DNA from: Kitasatospora terrestris
GTDB lineage: Bacteria > Actinomycetota > Actinomycetes > Streptomycetales > Streptomycetaceae
DNA length: 64,000 nt
Reading direction: 5' to 3'
NCBI RefSeq assembly: GCF_039542905.1
Contig: NZ_BAABIS010000001.1
Location: 806,001-870,000 of the forward strand
How positions within the stretch are numbered: position 1 is the stretch's first letter; each line of letters starts with the position of its first letter. The translations under genes were made by a program, and so were the position numbers. Positions 16,746-25,660 of the stretch are shown in pieces. The notes under the pieces are model-generated. The model made no database searches. It saw only the letters and a list, made by a program, of their open reading frames with translations, and had not been told where the DNA came from.

Positions 16746-17567
16746 GTGACGACCACCGCGCCGAACGAGGCGTTCCTGCAGGCGTTCCACGCCGAGCACC
16801 CGGCAGCGACCACCGAGGCGTTCGGCCGCGGCCGGGCTCCGGACGGCCGGTCCAGCTACGAGCTCCTCTGCGACCGGGTCGCCGGGAGGACCCGCGTGCT
16901 GGACCTTGGCTGCGGCGACGGCCACCTGCTCGAACTGCTGTCCCGGACGGCCGGAAAGCGCCTCGCGGGGGTGGACCTGTCCCCGCACTCCCTGGCGCTG
17001 GCGCGACGTCGACCGGCGCTCGCCGGAGCGCGGTTGGCGGAGGGCCGGGCCCAGGAGCTTCCGTTCGCCGACGACGGCTTCGACGCCTGCGTCTCCCACC
17101 TGGCCCTGATGCTGATGGGCGAGATCGAGCAGGTCGCGGCCGAGGTGGCCCGGGTGCTGGCTCCCGGCGGGCTCCTGGCCTGCGTGGTGGGGGGCGGGGC
17201 CGTCGGCGGCGAGGCGTTCGAGCGGTTCCTCACCCTGGTGCGGCGCACGGTCGAGCAGGCGCCGGCCTCGCAGCGCATCCCGGCGTTGGGGGACCGCAGG
17301 ACCCGCAGCCGCGAGGGGCTCGACGAGGTCCTCGGGCCGGCCGGTTTCGCGGCGGTGACCTGGGAGACCGTTCCCATCGACCTCGGCGGACCGGTGGCGC
17401 AGGTCTGGGCCGCGGTCGCCGGCCTCTACGACCTCGGCCCGCTCGATCCCGCGACCGTGGAGCGGCTGCGCGAGGCGTTCTTCGCCGAGGTGCGGGACCT
17501 GACGACGCCGGACGGACGCGTCCCCTGCGCCTTCAGGATCCACCTCGCGACGGCGCGGCTGCGGTGA
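16746..17567 (+). CDS. Class I SAM-dependent methyltransferase
   Basis: A 273-residue methyltransferase with motif I VLDLGCGDG at residues 51-59, motif II LAGVDLSPHSLALA, then GRAQELPFADDGFDACVSHLAL and ARVLAPGGLLACVVGGG. This is the arrangement of the methyltransferase 11/25 families that modify small molecules. The acceptor cannot be inferred. The transcript is probably leaderless. Confidence 0.83.
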   Translation: MTTTAPNEAFLQAFHAEHPAATTEAFGRGRAPDGRSSYELLCDRVAGRTRVLDLGCGDGHLLELLSRTAGKRLAGVDLSPHSLALARRRPALAGARLAEGRAQELPFADDGFDACVSHLALMLMGEIEQVAAEVARVLAPGGLLACVVGGGAVGGEAFERFLTLVRRTVEQAPASQRIPALGDRRTRSREGLDEVLGPAGFAAVTWETVPIDLGGPVAQVWAAVAGLYDLGPLDPATVERLREAFFAEVRDLTTPDGRVPCAFRIHLATARLR

Positions 17568-17921
17568 GCGGCTCCCCCGCCGCGACGGCCCTCTGCGGGC
17601 AGGGGCGGTGGGCGGGGATGGTCTGACGGCCGGACGGCCCGGTTCATCCGTGCGAACTGCCGGTGGCCGCTCACCGGCGCGGTGCGGAGGGCACCGCCGT
17701 CGCGGGACGCCGGGAGGCGCTCCGGACACCGAGCCGCCCCGCCGTACATGGCGCGGGGCGCCTACGCGGTCGGCCACGACGCCGCTGCCTTCGTCCTGCA
17801 CCCCGACGACCTGCCGGGAACGGCCCCGCATCCGGATCGCGGGCGCCGAGGCGGCGAGGCGACGGAGCCCCCGGCCCCGCCCCGATGACCCCGGGCCCCG
17901 CGCCCGGCACCGCCCGCGGTC
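17568..17921. other. 354-bp intergenic stretch without a supported gene
   Basis: Lies between two converging genes. A 46-codon frame beginning at 17748 (MARGAYAVGHDAAAFVLHP, then a low-complexity tail) has acceptable codon bias but no ribosome site and no recognisable family. It could be a gene fragment. No clear hairpin terminator was found. Confidence 0.3.
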
Positions 17922-18827
17922 TCAGTCCGAGAAGTCCTGGGTCATCCAGACCGTGCCGGAGGCGTCGCGCAGCAGCTCGATGCCGACGTGGTGGAACGCC
18001 GGGTTGAGGATGTTGCGGCGGTGGCCGTCGTTGGGCGGCTGCTCGGCGAGCATGCTGTTGGTGAGGCCGAGGGCCATCTTGGCTATCGCGTCGGTGGTGT
18101 TGGCGACCGGGCCGCCGTCGCCGATGTTCTCGCCCGCGGTGCCCCACTTGACGCCGGCGGCGCGTTCGCGGTCGCCGAAGGCGGGCTCGCCGGGGCACTG
18201 GTGGGACAGGCCGCAGCCGGCCGCCATGGTGCGGTTGTGCGCGTCCGCGCTGGTCTGCAGGCCGGCGAGCATCTGCAGCGGGGCGACGCCCTGGGCGGCG
18301 CGGGCCTGGTTGATCAGGGCGAGCACCTGGTTGGCCGCGGCGTCGAGGTCGGCGCCGGTGCCGGTGCCGGGCTTGCCGGTGGGTGCCGGGGTGGCCCGCG
18401 GGGTGGACGGAGCGGTGGTGCGCGGGGTGCTCGGGGCGGCGGTGGGGGTGCTGGACTGCTGGACGGCGACGGTGCTGGCCGATCCGCTCGGCAGGCTGGT
18501 CGGGCTCGCCGAGTTCTGCGGGGAGGGGGCCACCGGCGGCAGGGCGGTCTGGCTGGAGGCGAGCGGTACGTCGCCGTCCGGGAGGGAGGGGTCGGGGGCG
18601 GCGGCCGTCCGGCCGTCCTGCGGGCCGGAGGTGAACAGCACCTTGCTCCCGACCACCGCGCTCGCCGCCGTCGCCGCGACCGCGACCACGGTGAGCAGCG
18701 GCTTCGCGGCGGACCGGGCTCTCGCCCGGTGCCGGCCGCTGCCGGTCCGCCGGTGCGATCCGCCGCCCGTCCCGCGTCCGGGCGCGGCGCTCCGGCCGGC
18801 CTGGTCCTCGGTCGCGTACTCCGCCAT
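17922..18827 (-). CDS. Membrane-anchored CAP (SCP/PR-1-like) domain protein
   Basis: A 301-residue protein with a basic cytoplasmic N-terminus (about 1-41), one membrane segment (LLTVVAVAATAASAVVGSKVLF), a long Ser/Thr/Pro/Ala-rich linker and a C-terminal CAP domain from about residue 170. The CAP landmarks are LINQARAAQGV, SADAHNRTMAA, GENIGDGG and PPNDGHRRNILNPAFHHVGI, with the conserved His pair. Bacterial CAP proteins are exported and of mostly unknown function. It starts with ATG 18827 behind GAGGAG. It is divergent from the glycerophosphodiesterase gene. Confidence 0.85.
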   Translation of the reverse strand: MAEYATEDQAGRSAAPGRGTGGGSHRRTGSGRHRARARSAAKPLLTVVAVAATAASAVVGSKVLFTSGPQDGRTAAAPDPSLPDGDVPLASSQTALPPVAPSPQNSASPTSLPSGSASTVAVQQSSTPTAAPSTPRTTAPSTPRATPAPTGKPGTGTGADLDAAANQVLALINQARAAQGVAPLQMLAGLQTSADAHNRTMAAGCGLSHQCPGEPAFGDRERAAGVKWGTAGENIGDGGPVANTTDAIAKMALGLTNSMLAEQPPNDGHRRNILNPAFHHVGIELLRDASGTVWMTQDFSD

Positions 18828-19024
18828 TCCGCACTCCTCAGGTCAACTGCTCTACGCAACAGGAGACCCCCGCCGGGGCGGAGGATAACGAAAATCGCGC
18901 GGATGTTCACAGAAGCTGACTGGGGCACCGCCGGGCGGGCAGGCTGTCCGCCAATCGGCTGGTCGGCCCGGCGGACTCGCGTTATTGGCATACGTACGGC
19001 TCGCGGCCCGGTTATCACTGGTCC
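18828..19024. promoter_or_regulatory. Divergent promoter region, CAP and glycerophosphodiesterase genes
   Basis: A 197-bp region of lower GC. TATCAC (19013-19018) lies six bases before ATG 19025, compatible with leaderless transcription of the phosphodiesterase, although the last base departs from TAnnnT. GAGGATAACG occurs at 18880-18889. No long inverted repeat was found. Confidence 0.35.
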
Positions 19025-19861
19025 ATGGGACGGATCCGTGGTGAGTTCCTCGCGTCGCCGCTCGCCCTCGCAGCGCTGTTCACTGCGGCGGTGTGGCCTC
19101 TGGTCGGTTCGGGGCCCGCGCGGGCGGCGCCCGCCTGCCCGCGGATGACCGTGGTCGGGCACCGCGGTTCGCCCGCGACCGCACCGGAGAACACGATGGC
19201 CTCGTTCGCGGCGGCCGTCCGGGACGGAGCGGACTGGCTGGAGACGGACGTCCTGGTCAGCAAGGACGGCGTCCCGGTGATCCTCCACGATTCGACGCTC
19301 GAACGGCTCACCGGCACCGCCGGGCGGGTCGCCGACCTCACCGTCGCCGAACTGGACCGCCTCCGGATCACGGTCGGGCCCGGCGACCCCCAGCCGATCC
19401 CGCACCTGACCGACCTGCTGGACTGGGTGCGCGCGGCCGGCGTCCACCTGCTGCTGGAGATCAAGGAGATCGGCCGCCCGGAGGACGCCACGACCATCGG
19501 CCGGCTCGCCGCCGCCAGCGGCGCGGACATCGAGATCACGTCCTTCTACCCCGAGCACCTCAAGGCCGCGCACGCGGCGGCGCCCGACCTCCCGCTGACG
19601 CTGATCCAGGGCTCCTGGTACGCCCGCGACCCGGAGGGACTGCCGCTGGCCGCCGTCGCCGTCGAGCACGTCCTCGCGACCCCCGAGCGCACCAGGGCCG
19701 AGCACGCCGCCGGCCGGGCCGTCTACGGCTGGATCGCCAACGACAGCGGCACCTGGCAGACCCTGCGGGCCAACGGCGTGGACGCGCTCATCACCGACGC
19801 CCCCGGGGCCGCCCGCGCCTGGCTCGACCAGCAGCCGACCTCCTGCGGGGGGAGCGCGTAG
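19025..19861 (+). CDS. Secreted glycerophosphodiester phosphodiesterase
   Basis: Hydrolyses glycerophosphodiesters to glycerol-3-phosphate and an alcohol, outside the membrane. The 278-residue precursor has a signal peptide (cleavage near GPARAAPAC) and then the GDPD TIM barrel: VGHRGSPATAPENTMASF with catalytic His and the metal ligands, LETDVLVSKDGVPVILHD, LLLEIKE and, at the end, GVDALITDAPGAARAWL. All key residues are present. It probably scavenges phosphate or glycerol from phospholipid head groups or teichoic acid. Confidence 0.87.
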   Translation: MGRIRGEFLASPLALAALFTAAVWPLVGSGPARAAPACPRMTVVGHRGSPATAPENTMASFAAAVRDGADWLETDVLVSKDGVPVILHDSTLERLTGTAGRVADLTVAELDRLRITVGPGDPQPIPHLTDLLDWVRAAGVHLLLEIKEIGRPEDATTIGRLAAASGADIEITSFYPEHLKAAHAAAPDLPLTLIQGSWYARDPEGLPLAAVAVEHVLATPERTRAEHAAGRAVYGWIANDSGTWQTLRANGVDALITDAPGAARAWLDQQPTSCGGSA

Positions 19862-19867
19862 CCGCGA

Positions 19868-20065
19868 TCAGCGGCCGCTCTCGAACGTCGCGGCGCACAT
19901 CACGTTCACGCCCTGGCAGGGGGACGACGGGGTCGGCGACGGCCGGACGGCCGGCGGCACCGCCGCCGACGGCTCCTCCCCCTGCCCGAGGAGCAGCGTC
20001 ACCGCCGACCCGCCGGCCATCAGCACCGCCCAGACGATCACCGCACCGCGCTGCCACCGCTTCAA
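19868..20065 (-). CDS. Small exported or membrane-anchored protein
   Basis: A 65-residue protein: KRWQRGAVIVWAVLMAGGSAVTLLLG forms a signal or anchor helix, then a Pro/Ser-rich stretch and a C-terminus with two Cys (PCQGVNVMCAATFE). TTG 20065 follows GGGGGAAGATC. The family is not recognised. It converges on the glycerophosphodiesterase gene with a 6-bp gap. Confidence 0.55.
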   Translation of the reverse strand: MKRWQRGAVIVWAVLMAGGSAVTLLLGQGEEPSAAVPPAVRPSPTPSSPCQGVNVMCAATFESGR

Positions 20066-20242
20066 GATCTTCCCCCGTGTGTCCGGCAGCCCCGAACACT
20101 ACGGCCGCGGCCGGAGCCCGTCCAGAACGGGCGCCGGCCTGCGCGGCGGAGATCCCCGCGCCGAGCCGCGGCCGAGATCTCGATCCAGGGGACACGAGAC
20201 CGGGGCGGCCCGCATCTCTGGGCACGGCGAGGACAGTCACGG

Positions 20243-20443
20243 TCACGGTGACGAGAGCTTCGCGGCCCCGGGCACCTCCTCGCGCAGCTTCTGCCGAGCG
20301 TCCGCGGCGAGCGCCCGCAGGTCGAGGCTCCGTCCGGCGAAGAACGTCGCCACGGCGATGGCCCACCGGCCCTTCTTCAGCCGCCCCAGGACGTATCCGA
20401 TGAGGACCCCGATCCCGAGAGCGATCTTTGTGGTGATCTTCAT
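20243..20443 (-). CDS. Small conserved membrane protein
   Basis: A 66-residue protein with an N-terminal hydrophobic segment (ITTKIALGIGVLIGYVLGR), basic residues (LKKGR), a second short hydrophobic stretch (WAIAVATFFAGR) and an amphipathic tail (LRALAADARQKLREEV). ATG 20443 follows GAGGGAGCAACTG. Function unknown; the design suggests a membrane-tethered structural protein. Confidence 0.6.
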   Translation of the reverse strand: MKITTKIALGIGVLIGYVLGRLKKGRWAIAVATFFAGRSLDLRALAADARQKLREEVPGAAKLSSP

Positions 20444-20594
20444 CAGTTGCTCCCTCGGCGATGTGTCGCGATGCCGGACGCCCCGCCGGAAGGGGCGCAC
20501 CACACCCCGGCCCCTCCAGGTGCTTCTGGCCGGACGGGCGGACACGTAACCACGACCGGTCCACCGACCCGGGCTCGACGGCCACCCCGGCGAC

Positions 20595-20972
20595 GTGGCG
20601 GCCGAACGGGCGGCGGACGTGCGCGTCGGCTCGCGTGGAACTGGTCCGGCCACACTGGTCGGCTTCGACTCCGCGGCCGACCTCGCCGAAGAGGCGAAGG
20701 ACTCGCACCGCAGCGTCCCGCGCGCGATCGCGGAGCCGGTCGTGGCCGCGAGCGTCCTCGGCCTGCTCTTCCTGACCACCCTCACCGTCGCGATCGAGGA
20801 CGTCCCGCGGATCAGCGGCGACGGTTCCCCGGTCGCCGCGATCATCCACGACCACCTCGACGGGGCAGCGGAGCGGGTGCTGTTGGTACTGATCACCTTC
20901 GCCGGCCTGCTGACCTTCTACCGCGAGTCGCTGACGACCGAGCCGGGCGGCCGGGACGCCTTCGGGGACTGA
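20595..20972 (+). pseudogene. Remnant of an amino-acid permease (APC family)
   Basis: Residues from about position 22 of this frame read GFDSAADLAEEAKDSHRSVPRAI, then a hydrophobic helix and IEDVPRISGDGSPVAAII. This matches the middle of APC-superfamily amino-acid transporters (family consensus GFDSAANLGEEAKDP). Such proteins have about 500 residues, but only some 100 of that core remain here, with neither the first six helices nor the C-terminal part. The first 20 codons do not belong to the family. It is best read as a decayed fragment. Confidence 0.65.
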
Positions 20973-21143
20973 CCGGCGGTACCGGGTCGGAAACCTCTGC
21001 GGCACGAGCGCCGTCCGGGTCGGCCTTGTTCGCCCGGCAGGTTCCGCCCGACGGTCCGTCACGTTCCCGTCTCCCGGCGCGTCATACCGGTAGACCGGCG
21101 AACACGCGCCGGTGCGACAGTCCCAACCCAAGGAGCACCGCAC

Positions 21144-21557
21144 ATGAAGGCGCACGTCAGCTCGATCCTGCTCGGCGTCCGGGACCTGGACCGGGCCAAG
21201 CGGTTCTACACCGAGGGCCTCGGCTGGAAGATCCGGAACGACTTCGGCATCTCGGTGTTCTTCGAGTCGGACGGCGCCTCGCCGGTCGGCTTCTACGACC
21301 GCGAGGGCCTGGCCGCCCAGGTGGGCACGGACGCGGAGGGCAGCGGCTTCAGCGGACTGGTCCTGACGTACGTCGTGCGCAGCGAGGCGCGGGTCGACGA
21401 GATCATGGCGGAGGCCTCGGCGGCCGGCGCCACGATCGTCAAGCCGGCCGGCGCGCTGCCGTGGGGCGGGTACGGCGGCACCTTCGCCGACCCGGACGGC
21501 TACATCTGGAGCCTCGGCCACAGCGACGCGGGCGTCGACCAGCCCTATGCCGAGTAG
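21144..21557 (+). CDS. VOC (glyoxalase/bleomycin-resistance) family protein
   Basis: A 137-residue protein with two VOC half-modules: SSILLGVRDLDRAKRFYTEGLGW at the start and FADPDGYIWSLGHSDAG at the end. The usual second metal ligand is present (DPDGYIWSL). AAGGAG lies 8-9 bases before ATG 21144. Substrate unknown. It is followed after 52 bp by the DUF1905 gene, probably in one transcript. Confidence 0.8.
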   Translation: MKAHVSSILLGVRDLDRAKRFYTEGLGWKIRNDFGISVFFESDGASPVGFYDREGLAAQVGTDAEGSGFSGLVLTYVVRSEARVDEIMAEASAAGATIVKPAGALPWGGYGGTFADPDGYIWSLGHSDAGVDQPYAE

Positions 21558-21609
21558 TAGCGGTCCGGCGCCCGGCCCGGCAACACGTCCAGCCACAGGA
21601 GGAGAGATC

Positions 21610-22044
21610 ATGAAGTTTCTGGCCCTCGTCGAGCCGCCCGAGCCCATGCGGGGCCTGGAGGTTCCGCCCGAGGTGGTCGAGGCCCTCGGCGGGGGCGCGC
21701 GGCCGCCGGTGACGATCACGGTCAACGGGCACGTGTGGAAGAGCCGGGTCGCGATCCTGCGCGGACGCCACCTGCTCGGCCTCAGCAACGCCAACCGCCA
21801 CGCCGCGGGTGTCGAGATCGGCGAGGAGGTCGAGGTGGAGGTGGAGCTGGACACCGAGCCGCGCGCGGTCGTCGAGCCGGACGACTTCGCCCGGGCCCTG
21901 GACGCCGACCCGGCCGCCCGGGCCGCGTACGACGGGCTCTCGTCCAGCCGCCGGCGCGAGCACGTGCGCGCCGTCGAGAGTGCGAAGAAGCCGGAGACGC
22001 GGCAGCGGCGGATCGAGAAGGCCATCGCCGCCCTGCGGGGCTGA
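21610..22044 (+). CDS. DUF1905/YdeI-type (OmdA) protein
   Basis: A 144-residue protein. The first part matches DUF1905 (PPEVVEALGGGARPPVTITVNGHVWKS, GLSNANRHAAGVEIGEEVEVEVELD). The second is the YdeI/OmpD-associated helical module (DADPAARAAYDGLSSSRRREHVRAVESAKKPETRQRRIEKAI). ATG 21610 follows AGGAGGAGAGATC. The family is widespread and its function unknown. It runs in the same direction as the VOC gene. Confidence 0.8.
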   Translation: MKFLALVEPPEPMRGLEVPPEVVEALGGGARPPVTITVNGHVWKSRVAILRGRHLLGLSNANRHAAGVEIGEEVEVEVELDTEPRAVVEPDDFARALDADPAARAAYDGLSSSRRREHVRAVESAKKPETRQRRIEKAIAALRG

Positions 22045-22195
22045 CCGCGACCCGGGTGCACCCGGTGGCGTGCGGGCCGGCCACCGCGCGCCGCCGGCCG
22101 GATGCGGAGGCAAACCCTCCCCAGGCGGATCGGCGTCGGCTGACAAAGACTCAGGGGCCGGAGGTAAAGGGCCGGTTCGGATGTGCTCCACCTCC

Positions 22196-22225
22196 TTGTT
22201 CGGCATGAGCATGCCCCTCTAGCGT
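22196..22225 (+). promoter_or_regulatory. Promoter candidate of the S53 peptidase gene
   Basis: TTGTTC (22196-22201), 18 bases, TAGCGT (22220-22225), in a 338-bp gap upstream of the peptidase. The spacer contains GCATGAGCATGC, two 5-bp inverted arms around AG, which may bind a regulator. No other gene was seen in the gap. Confidence 0.45.
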
Positions 22226-22382
22226 CGGACCCCGACCCCCGGATTCCCGGGGGCGCACCGGGTTCGACGGCGGCCCCACGCCCGCCGTCGGCCCCCGCCC
22301 CGCCGCGCGCCCGGACACCCTCCGTCCGCGCGGCCCGGCGCGCACCGCTTCCGGTCACCCCAGCCACAGGAGGCACCTCCGC

Positions 22383-23627
22383 ATGCGCACTCCCGCCGCA
22401 GCCCGCCGCACGGCCCTCGCCGTCACGGGCGCCGCCGCCCTCGCCCTCTCCGCCTTCGCGACCGCCGCCCCGGCGGGCGCGGCCGCCGACCCGCAGGTGT
22501 ACTCCAAGGACGGCACGTCCTGGGTCAGGGCGTGCGACACCCTCGCCCACGGCGACACCATGGCCTGCCACGCGCTGCGCGTGACCAGCACCGTGGAGCA
22601 CGTCAACGCCCTGGGCGTGACCCCGAACGCCGTCCCGTCCGGCTACGGCCCGGGCGACCTGCTGAGCGCGTACAAGCTGCCCGCGAACGGCGGGGCCGGG
22701 ATGACCGTCGCGATCGTGGACGCCTACAACGACCCCAGCGCCGAGTCGGACATGGCGGTCTACCGCTCCCAGTACGGCCTGCCGGCCTGCACCAAGGCCA
22801 GCGGCTGCTTCCGGCAGGTCAACCAGACCGGCGGCAGCAGCCTCCCGGCGAACAACACCGGCTGGGCGGGCGAGATCTCGCTCGACCTCGACATGGTCTC
22901 GGCGATCGCCCCCAACGCGAAGATCGTCCTGGTCGAGGCGAGCAGTGCCACCATGGCCAACCTCGGCACCTCGGTGAACACCGCGGTCAGCCTCGGCGCG
23001 AGGTTCGTCTCCAACAGCTACGGCGGCGGCGAGTCCTCCGCCGACACCTCGTACGACAGCTCCTACTTCAACCACCCGGGCGTCGCCATCACCGTCTCCT
23101 CCGGCGACTCCGCGTACGGCGCGGAGTACCCGGCCGCCTCCCGGTACGTGACCGCGGTCGGCGGCACCGCCCTCAAGCGGTCCTCCACCGCCCGCGGCTG
23201 GACGGAGAGCGTCTGGCTCACCAACTCCACCGAGGGCACCGGCTCGGGCTGCTCCAAGTACGACGCCAAGCCCACCTGGCAGAAGGACACCGGCTGCGCC
23301 AAGCGCACCGTCGCCGACGTCTCCGCCGTCGCCGACCCGGCCACCGGTGTCGCGGTGTACCAGACCTACGGCGGCAGCGGCTGGGCGGTGTACGGCGGCA
23401 CCAGCGCCTCCGCGCCGATCATCGCGGGCGTGTACGCGCTGGGCGGCGCCCCGTCCGGCGGTTCCGCCCCGGCGTCCTTCCCGTACGCCCGCACCACCGC
23501 GCTGTTCGACGTGACCACCGGCTCCAACGGCAGCTGCTCGCCGGCCTACCTCTGCAAGGCCGGCGCCGGCTACGACGGCCCGACCGGCCTCGGCACGCCG
23601 AACGGCACCGCGGCCTTCAAGGGCTGA
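22383..23627 (+). CDS. Secreted S53-family (sedolisin-like) serine peptidase
   Basis: A 414-residue precursor with a Sec signal peptide (cleavage near PAGAAA) and a sedolisin fold. The catalytic triad is visible: Glu164 and Asp168 in GEISLDLDM, and Ser341 in GGTSASAP. The oxyanion Asp lies in SSGDSAYGAEYPA. Unlike typical sedolisins it has only a short stretch before the catalytic domain, with no 180-residue propeptide, as in several actinobacterial members. It was probably acquired for extracellular protein degradation. The ribosome site CAGGAGG lies 9 bases upstream. It is followed by a strong terminator. Confidence 0.85.
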   Translation: MRTPAAARRTALAVTGAAALALSAFATAAPAGAAADPQVYSKDGTSWVRACDTLAHGDTMACHALRVTSTVEHVNALGVTPNAVPSGYGPGDLLSAYKLPANGGAGMTVAIVDAYNDPSAESDMAVYRSQYGLPACTKASGCFRQVNQTGGSSLPANNTGWAGEISLDLDMVSAIAPNAKIVLVEASSATMANLGTSVNTAVSLGARFVSNSYGGGESSADTSYDSSYFNHPGVAITVSSGDSAYGAEYPAASRYVTAVGGTALKRSSTARGWTESVWLTNSTEGTGSGCSKYDAKPTWQKDTGCAKRTVADVSAVADPATGVAVYQTYGGSGWAVYGGTSASAPIIAGVYALGGAPSGGSAPASFPYARTTALFDVTTGSNGSCSPAYLCKAGAGYDGPTGLGTPNGTAAFKG

Positions 23628-23658
23628 CGCCCCCGCCGAGCACACCCGCCGACCGCGC

Positions 23659-23699
23659 CCGGAGCGGCCGCCACCCCTGGCCGGTGGCGGCCGCTCCGG
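23659..23699. terminator. Strong terminator after S53 peptidase gene
   Basis: A perfect 17-bp stem (arms 23659-23675 and 23683-23699, based on GGAGCGGCCGCCACC) with a 7-base loop, 31 bp after the stop codon. Confidence 0.75.
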
Positions 23700-23864
23700 C
23701 CCTCCGCCCGACGGGAGTCCCCCGCACCACGGGCGTCAACCCGCCGGGCCCGCGCCACCATTTCCGGTGAACACCGCGCGGGGCGTCCGTACACCAACGG
23801 ATCCGGCCGAGAGGATGGCCGCACACGAACCACCATCCCTGGTTCCCGCGAAAGGCGGCATCCC

Positions 23865-25622
23865 ATGAGCGACCCCATGGCCGACGGCGCACCCACCCCG
23901 ATCACCCCGAACCAGCTGGCGAAGGTGCGGAGTTCGGGGCTCTGGTCCTCGGCCACCACCGTCTCGCCCGAGGCCGCCGGGGTGGGCGAGGCGCTGGTCG
24001 CCACGCTGAAGGGCTCCGCCGAGCAGCCGCTGCTGACGCCCGAGCTGCAGCAGCTGGTGAGCGACGTGCAGCAGATCGCCACCCTCGACTGGCCGTACAT
24101 CACCGCGCACGACGGCATCCGGCTCTCCGCGCACACCATCCGGATCAACGACGGCAAGCCGCACCCGGTGGTCGTCGTCCCGTCCGGGTGGACGCCGTTC
24201 GGCTGGGTGCTGTTCGAGTACCTCTACCTGCGGCTGGCCCTGCGCGGCTACCACGTGATCGCGTACTCCCCGCGCGGCATCGGCCTGACCTTCCCGCTCT
24301 CCGACGGCCGCTACCTCGACGCCCCGTTCACCTCCCAGGGCTTCGTGGACGTCGCCGGGCCGAACGACTGGCACGACGGCTCCACGGTGATCGACTACGC
24401 GCAGCAGTACTTCGAGCCGAGCAAGGTCGCGTTCTTCGGCGAGTCCTACGGTTCGGGCATCAGCCAGCTGGTGGCGGCGAACGACCCGGCGGCCCGGGTC
24501 GACGCCGTGGTGGCGCTGAGCACCTGGGGCGACCTGGAGGAGGCCCTGCTCGGCAACGACACCCGGCACCTGGCCGCCGTCGAGGCGCTCGCCGCGTTCA
24601 CCGGCGGGCCGGAGGAGCGCAAGTTCGACCCGCCGACCCGGCAGCTGCTCAAGGACTTCCGCGAGGGGACGAACCTCGAAGGCGTCCGCGACTGGACCCG
24701 GGAGCGCTCGCCGCGCACCCACCTCGCCGGGACCAACGCCCGCTCCGTCCCGACCTTCTTCTCCAACACCTGGCACGAGACGCTGTTCCCGGTCAACGGC
24801 GCGCTGGCCGTGTTCGAGGCGCTGACCGGCCCGAAGCACCTCAACCTCTGGATCGGCGACCACGCCGCGCCCGAGGGCAGCGGGCTGATCATGCCGGGCG
24901 AGAACGTGCCGGTGGACGAGGCGCTCGCCTGGCTCGACCACCACGTCCTGGGCAAGGCCGGCGAGGTGCCCGGCTGGAAGCCGGTCCGCAGCCAGCTGAT
25001 GTTCGCCCCCACCGTCCGCGAGGACAGCGCGAGTTGGGCCGAGGTCACCCGGCGCACCGAGCAGCTGTACCTGGGTGCGGCGACCGGCGGCCAGGACGGC
25101 GTGCTCGGCACGGCGCCCGCCGCCGGGTGGCAGGTGTCGTTCACCACCGGCCAGCTCACCGAGGCCAAGGCCGTGGACGAGCTGCTGACCACCGGCCAGG
25201 AGGAGTGGAAGGGCAACCCGAAGTCGTACGCGACCGGGAAGTTCGACCGCCGCTACCTCGCCACCTGGGTCTCCCCCGCCGGGGCGCGCAAGGTGCGCGG
25301 CACCCCGCACGTCCGGCTGACCGTCACCCCCGCCGCCGCGTCGGCGACGCTGGTGGCCTACCTGTTCGACCTCGCGCCGGACGGCACCGCCCGCATCATC
25401 ACCCACGAGCCGTACACGCTCACCGGGGCCGAGGCGGGCCGGCCCGCCACCGTCGAGTGGGACCTCCAGGCCGCGGCCTACGACGTCGCCGCCGACCACC
25501 GGGTGATGCTGGTGGTCGGCGCCAAGGACAAGCTCTACTCCGACGCCAACCCGCCGCTCGCCGCCCTCGACCTCGGCTCCCCCGCCGGCCGCGAGTCCCG
25601 CCTCGACCTGCCGCTCGGCTGA
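23865..25622 (+). CDS. CocE/S15-type alpha/beta hydrolase
   Basis: A 585-residue protein without a secretion signal. The alpha/beta-hydrolase core contains VVVVPSGWTPFGW, the strand AYSPRGIGLTFPL and the nucleophile elbow GESYGSG (Ser194). A C-terminal jelly-roll domain (about 390-585, starting VRSQLMF and including PHVRLTVTPAAASATLVAYL) completes the CocE/NonD-X-Pro-dipeptidyl-peptidase architecture. Members are acyl esterases or prolyl dipeptidases; the substrate is not evident. GAAAGGCGG precedes ATG 23865. Confidence 0.82.
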   Translation: MSDPMADGAPTPITPNQLAKVRSSGLWSSATTVSPEAAGVGEALVATLKGSAEQPLLTPELQQLVSDVQQIATLDWPYITAHDGIRLSAHTIRINDGKPHPVVVVPSGWTPFGWVLFEYLYLRLALRGYHVIAYSPRGIGLTFPLSDGRYLDAPFTSQGFVDVAGPNDWHDGSTVIDYAQQYFEPSKVAFFGESYGSGISQLVAANDPAARVDAVVALSTWGDLEEALLGNDTRHLAAVEALAAFTGGPEERKFDPPTRQLLKDFREGTNLEGVRDWTRERSPRTHLAGTNARSVPTFFSNTWHETLFPVNGALAVFEALTGPKHLNLWIGDHAAPEGSGLIMPGENVPVDEALAWLDHHVLGKAGEVPGWKPVRSQLMFAPTVREDSASWAEVTRRTEQLYLGAATGGQDGVLGTAPAAGWQVSFTTGQLTEAKAVDELLTTGQEEWKGNPKSYATGKFDRRYLATWVSPAGARKVRGTPHVRLTVTPAAASATLVAYLFDLAPDGTARIITHEPYTLTGAEAGRPATVEWDLQAAAYDVAADHRVMLVVGAKDKLYSDANPPLAALDLGSPAGRESRLDLPLG

Positions 25623-25660
25623 CCCGCCCGCCCCTGTCCCGGTCGGTCGGGAGCGCGCGG

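Noticed and set aside
17748..17888. A 46-codon frame on the plus strand
   Set aside because: No ribosome site, low-complexity C-terminus and no recognisable family; reported only within the intergenic note.
19791..23645. A 1,284-codon open frame on the minus strand
   Set aside because: Antisense to several well-supported genes; composition-driven.
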